Virus record (IMG/VR): IMGVR_UViG_3300044994_000197
Location: 1-31,840 of that record
Source: a virus
Reading direction: 5' to 3' (one strand)
Length of the DNA stretch: 31,840 nt
This document shows, in pieces, positions 29,394-31,840 of the stretch. The notes below the pieces were generated by a model, which had not been told where the DNA came from, did no database searches, and saw nothing but the letters and a program-made list of their open reading frames with translations. Both the position numbers and the translations under genes were made by a program. The first letter of the stretch is position 1; every line of letters starts with the position of its first letter.

Positions 29394-29418
29394 CCCCAAC
29401 CCCTTACCCCTTCCCCCC
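29392..29418 (-). other. Four-run G-quadruplex motif (minus strand)
   Basis: On the minus strand there are G runs of 6, 4, 4 and 6, separated by TT, TAA and AA. This is a textbook intramolecular G-quadruplex, with a possible i-motif on the plus strand. It abuts the hairpin on one side and the TTGGCTTAG repeats on the other. Confidence 0.8.
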
Positions 29419-29427
29419 TAAGTTTTA

Positions 29428-29672
29428 GCTTAGTTGGCTTAGTTGTTTCGTCAAGCCCTAATTCTGAAAGAAAAAGCCAGTTTCATTCCTTCGCCCAGTG
29501 ATTTTGGCAGAGGTGGCCAAAGCGATGGCATGGAGTATCTAAGCGATTAAGCTGGCTTAGACCCAAGATAAGCCATACTAATCCATACTAAGCCAAGTAG
29601 GTTTGCTTAGTTGATTCACCGTGTTTTATAAGGTTTAGCGATCTGTTTAGCGTCTAAGCCAAATAAGCCAAG
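29428..29672. repeat. TTGGCTTAG iteron-like repeats, candidate replication origin
   Basis: GCTTAGTTG occurs twice in tandem (29428-29445) and again at 29605-29613. The TTGGCTTAG word is at 29434-29442 on plus; its reverse complement CTAAGCCAA is at 29588-29596 and 29654-29662, with a variant TAAGCCAAG at 29664-29672. CCATACTAA is also repeated (29573-29581, 29583-29591). Clusters of 9-10-nt direct and inverted repeats beside an A+T-rich tract are the hallmark of iteron origins. The primase-helicase gene is on the same arm. Confidence 0.6.
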
Positions 29673-29688
29673 TGGCATATAGAGATAC

Positions 29689-29765
29689 CTATAATTAGTG
29701 CCAACTAAATAGATGGTTAGTCAGCGCTAATCAATATATTTATGTTGCTATAAATAGAAGGTTAG
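29689..29765. other. A+T-rich tract next to iterons (possible unwinding element)
   Basis: Very A+T-rich, with CCTATAATTAG, AATATATTTATG and CTATAAATAG and a few more TTAG words. It is a plausible unwinding region, or a cluster of promoter -10 elements. Confidence 0.45.
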
Positions 29766-29947
29766 TGGAGGCTAAGAGATGTATTGGTCTGGTCAATTTG
29801 CACTGTTTCCGGTGCGAGCTCTACCCATTTCCCTTCTCGAATTGAATCGATCCAAGTGTAACCTGCAACAGGAAGGTGCGAGCGTCTATCCCGATCCCCC
29901 CACCGCACAAAACGCAATTCACGTAATAGACCAATGCCCTGACACAT
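29762..29947 (-). CDS. Possible small protein, 61 residues
   Basis: From ATG 29947 the frame reads MCQGIGLLRELRFVRWGDRD and continues with VAGYTWIDSIREGKWVELAP, which looks protein-like. No ribosome site is seen, and upstream in-frame starts (29962, or TTG 30001) would run through the tandem repeats. If real, it is divergent from the 30169 gene with the TGTACA operators between them, as for an early regulator, though no helix-turn-helix is visible. Confidence 0.35.
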   Translation of the reverse strand: MCQGIGLLRELRFVRWGDRDRRSHLPVAGYTWIDSIREGKWVELAPETVQIDQTNTSLSLH

Positions 29948-29979
29948 GATGCAGGTGTACATAGATGCAGGTGTACATA
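29948..29979. repeat. 16-bp tandem repeat containing TGTACA
   Basis: GATGCAGGTGTACATA is present twice head to tail. GTGTACA recurs at 30114-30120 and 30129-30135, so the four copies look like one operator family. Confidence 0.8.
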
Positions 29980-30054
29980 ATTGCACGCCCGTCAGGGTCA
30001 AACAGCAAAAGGTGGATTTTTCGTTAAATGTCGCTCAAGCGGTATTTTGAGAAT

Positions 30055-30080
30055 TTTTGGAACTTTCCAAAATTTTGGAA
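30055..30080. promoter_or_regulatory. Alternating TTTTGGAA/TTCCAAAA palindromes
   Basis: TTTTGGAA, CT, TTCCAAAA, TTTTGGAA in a row. The first two arms form an 8-bp inverted repeat, and the last two a perfect 16-bp palindrome (30065-30080). A site for cooperative repressor dimers, or alternative hairpins, is likely. Confidence 0.65.
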
Positions 30081-30111
30081 CTTCACAAAGGGGCTGAACG
30101 TCTGTATTTTC

Positions 30112-30137
30112 TAGTGTACAGGTTTTTAGTGTACACT
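30112..30137 (+). promoter_or_regulatory. TAGTGTACA operator pair over early promoter -10
   Basis: TAGTGTACA at 30112-30120 and 30127-30135, 15 bp apart. A -10-like TACACT (30132-30137) overlaps the second copy. TACACT also reads twice on the minus strand. The next plus-strand ATG is 30169. No good -35 is seen, so an activator or the repeats themselves may set the level. Confidence 0.5.
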
Positions 30138-30168
30138 TGTCAAACCAACGCAACACGGAGCGTTCAAC

Positions 30169-30519
30169 ATGCCAGAGTCCGATCTAATCTACATCCCCAT
30201 CATCTACAAACGCTGGTACGGGGATAGACCCCTCGTGGAGACAGCTTCGGGGACGTGGTGTGCCATCCACCATACACAAGCGTTGGAAATCGTTGGCAAA
30301 ACCATTGGCCGATTGTGTTGTGTTGGTGTGGTGATCGACCGCGAAGCGGATCGATTGAAAGTGAGGCTACCTGATTCATCAGAGTGCTGGATTATCCCCG
30401 ATCCAGTGTTGGACGGGTTCAAACCGGACAAGGAACCCAAATGGGTGACGCTCTACAGAACGAGCGTCGCAGGAAAAGCGATCAAGAAATCAAAACAAAG
30501 TTGCGAAACTAAAGCCTAG
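30169..30519 (+). CDS. Hypothetical early protein, 116 residues
   Basis: ATG 30169 with GGAG 9 nt upstream. The protein is mixed alpha/beta, with two Trp-rich segments (IYIPIIYKRWYGDRPLVETA and SSECWIIPDPVLDGFKPDKE) and a basic C-terminus (AIKKSKQSCETKA). GTWCAIHHTQALEIVGKTIG has a Cys and two His but no complete metal motif. It is the first gene after the operator cluster, so it should be made early. I recognise no family. Confidence 0.7.
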   Translation: MPESDLIYIPIIYKRWYGDRPLVETASGTWCAIHHTQALEIVGKTIGRLCCVGVVIDREADRLKVRLPDSSECWIIPDPVLDGFKPDKEPKWVTLYRTSVAGKAIKKSKQSCETKA

Positions 30520-30713
30520 AATAGGCTCATTCAAACAAGCCCAACACCACCCACACGACCGCAAGGAGTTGGTAATTTATTACCAAAAACAGCAAATCAA
30601 AGAAATTCAAAGAAATTCCAAGAACTTCCCTTGTCTCTTTATTCGTAACCTGTTATTAGTTATTGAGAGAATTTTGTCAGTTATTTGTTACTGATAACAA
30701 CTAACGAAGGCCA
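30520..30713. promoter_or_regulatory. Intergenic operator region: two palindromes and a 10-bp tandem repeat
   Basis: TTGGTAAT/ATTACCAA at 30569-30586 with a 2-nt spacer. CAAAGAAATT is repeated head to tail at 30598-30617. An imperfect palindrome lies at 30680-30705 (GTTATTTGTTA against GTTAGTTGTTAT on the other arm). A TTGTCA at 30674-30679 could be a -35. No gene is seen. Confidence 0.5.
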
Positions 30714-30947
30714 ATGAAGCAAGATAAAACCCGAATATCGACCAAAGAGGCAGCGAAAATGCTTGGCTATCATGCTGAGTATTTCAGATATCTCGTGAAG
30801 TCAAAACGCCAATTCACAGTCGTGAGGGACCAACCCGCAAAACATGGTGTTCGTGCGTGGCTACTTCGGGATGAAATTGAGATTGCTTTATCTCAAGGAA
30901 ATGAAGCTCTGCAAAAATACCGCAAAGCAAAAGGCCGAATCAAATAA
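30714..30947 (+). CDS. Small excisionase-like helix-turn-helix protein
   Basis: 77 residues, ATG 30714, GAAGG 5 nt upstream. RISTKEAAKMLGYHAEYFRY is a MerR/excisionase-type helix-turn-helix, and RAWLLRDEIEIALSQGNEAL is the wing and following helix. A DNA-binding regulator or directionality factor fits the family. The palindrome at 30680-30705 just upstream could be its own operator. No integrase gene accompanies it. Confidence 0.75.
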   Translation: MKQDKTRISTKEAAKMLGYHAEYFRYLVKSKRQFTVVRDQPAKHGVRAWLLRDEIEIALSQGNEALQKYRKAKGRIK

Positions 30948-30967
30948 CCCCCAACGGAGACCCCCCA

Positions 30968-31492
30968 GTGAAGATTAACGACGAAACGCCCGCACCAACA
31001 CCCGATCCACGAATCGCTAGTGAAATCACCGTACCTCAGCACATTGGATTGGTGAAGGATGCGATGAAACGCGGTCAGTTGTGTTTGCTTGCTACCACAC
31101 CTGCGGGTGTGAAAGTGCTTGCAAGACATGTAAACGCTTTCACCCAACTCACGCCACCTATGGACATCAGTTTTGCCGTGTTGCCCACGTCGGCTGTGTA
31201 CGCGCCGAGTGAGGGAATCTTCGCGGTACTCACGATTGATCGCAGCGTCGGCGAAGCAATGTTAACTGATGCGTATGGGATGCCACTAGGCACGATCCGA
31301 CCTGAAACAACTCTCGTGATGCTATCTCCAATTCACGACACCCGCTACGACATTGTGAGCCGTGACGTTCTGAGTGTTGTTTTCGGGTTGAGCAAATCAA
31401 GAACATTCGTGGTGACATGGTTGCCTTACCAGAAGATCGACAAGTCCGAAGAGTTAACAGCACAACCTAAATACAAACCTTCAACCAACTGA
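30968..31492 (+). CDS. Hypothetical early protein, 174 residues
   Basis: GTG 30968 with GGAG about 11 nt upstream. The N-terminus is Pro/Thr-rich (DETPAPTPDPRIASEITVPQ). The rest alternates beta strands and short helices, with hydrophobic stretches such as DISFAVLPTSAV and RTFVVTWLPYQK. No enzyme motif is visible. It is co-directional with its neighbours (20-nt and 17-nt gaps), so it is part of the same early operon. Confidence 0.7.
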   Translation: MKINDETPAPTPDPRIASEITVPQHIGLVKDAMKRGQLCLLATTPAGVKVLARHVNAFTQLTPPMDISFAVLPTSAVYAPSEGIFAVLTIDRSVGEAMLTDAYGMPLGTIRPETTLVMLSPIHDTRYDIVSRDVLSVVFGLSKSRTFVVTWLPYQKIDKSEELTAQPKYKPSTN

Positions 31493-31509
31493 AATAAGGA
31501 AGACCCCCA

Positions 31510-31840
31510 ATGAAATGGACACTCAAAAAACGGAATGAGCTTTGGAAGAAAGAAGCGTTCTCCGTCCGTGATATAGGGATCCTTTGCGGTGTTACTTATC
31601 ACACCGCGTCCGAGTGGATCAAGAGAAATGGCCTTAAAAGCTATGTGATTAGTGACAAGCGTTCGCGTTGCTTGCGAATTACTCGTGATGAGTTGGTCAG
31701 ATTCTTGCGTGGGTTTGGTTTGGAGGATTGGGTTCCTCTTGAGCGTGGTCTGTTTGGTTTAACGAAACAAGCCGAAGATGCAGCAAAGATTTGGGTTCCA
31801 GCTGTGACCTTTAGTTCGCCAATGGATATTCCGAAAGTCA
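31510..31840 (+). CDS. Helix-turn-helix protein, 5' part (continues at 1-230)
   Basis: The start ATG at 31510 follows a GGAAG ribosome site and lies 17 nt after the previous stop. The frame runs off the window and continues at bases 1-230, giving a 170-residue protein. Residues of about 15-70 look like a winged helix-turn-helix of the excisionase/MerR type: FSVRDIGILCGVTYHTASEW is the helical pair, and RCLRITRDELVRFLR resembles the usual end of such domains. The C-terminal 90 residues match nothing I recognise. It is the fourth gene of a plus-strand early operon that leads into the recombination genes. A regulator or excision/replication accessory protein fits, but the function is inferred from the fold alone. 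Confidence 0.85.
   Translation, partial: MKWTLKKRNELWKKEAFSVRDIGILCGVTYHTASEWIKRNGLKSYVISDKRSRCLRITRDELVRFLRGFGLEDWVPLERGLFGLTKQAEDAAKIWVPAVTFSSPMDIPKV
31793..31840. repeat. Right copy of 48-bp terminal direct repeat
   Basis: Exact copy of bases 1-48. An overlap this short is typical of assembly of a circularly permuted or circular molecule. It does not by itself show whether the virion DNA is headful-packaged or has cohesive ends. Confidence 0.97.

Noticed and set aside
29131-29421. 96-residue plus-strand frame (and its minus-strand mirror) over the T-poor tract
   Set aside because: Low-complexity Lys/Ala/Ser peptide ending in the homopolymer hairpin and C runs; better explained as non-coding origin-type DNA.
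1-31840. CRISPR array, insertion sequence, integrase or reverse transcriptase/retron
   Set aside because: No regularly spaced repeats, transposase or integrase motifs (DDE, R..R..Y) or YxDD motif could be found on either strand by reading.

Overview
The first 48 bases (1-48) recur exactly as the last 48 (31793-31840), and one gene reads in frame across the join. The window is therefore a complete circular or terminally redundant genome of about 31,792 bp: a tailed phage with a siphovirus-type head and tail set. No integrase is recognisable, so the lifestyle is unclear. Base composition looks close to half G+C by eye. The host is probably a member of the Planctomycetota. This is inferred from the accessory genes: a large single-haem cytochrome c-domain protein of a kind I associate with that phylum, a small haem protein with a CASCH site, and secreted proteins rich in Tyr, Pro, Ala and Gln.

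Layout. The plus-strand early arm runs from about 28,771 through the join to 6,204. It holds an origin-like and operator region (28,945-30,168), small unknown and helix-turn-helix genes, a Red-type pair (single-strand annealing protein plus YqaJ exonuclease), a secreted protein, a tRNA with anticodon CAT, a prim-pol/AAA primase-helicase, a dCTP-deaminase remnant, a DUF1064-like nuclease and a C5-methyltransferase remnant. The minus-strand late arm runs from 28,659 down to 6,181. Its order is tape measure, distal tail, two small chaperone-like genes, portal, large tail tip/fibre, two small genes, an accessory cassette (matrixin-type metalloprotease, 41-residue membrane peptide, two c-type cytochromes, small proteins), small and large terminase, coiled-coil protein, prohead protease/scaffold, decoration protein, major capsid, connectors and tail tube. 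Three plus-strand genes interrupt it: a structural protein with a possible sugar-binding domain, a DUF3102-like protein and a lipoprotein.

Regulation. A 14-nt motif, GTAGCRGN followed by a -10-like TANNNT, lies upstream of at least six minus-strand late units, with two more weaker copies. In two divergent gaps the core is nearly palindromic and also supplies a -10 for the plus-strand gene. I read it as the late promoter class. The early arm is fronted by TGTACA repeats and palindromes. Next to them are a 17-bp A/T hairpin, a four-run G-quadruplex motif and TTGGCTTAG repeats, which together look like a replication origin.

The most notable content is the late accessory cassette at 14,940-19,111. 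It puts two exported c-type cytochromes, a membrane-anchored metalloprotease and a tiny membrane peptide into a phage late operon. No endolysin or holin is recognisable by homology, so this cassette is the best place to look for lysis or host-envelope functions.
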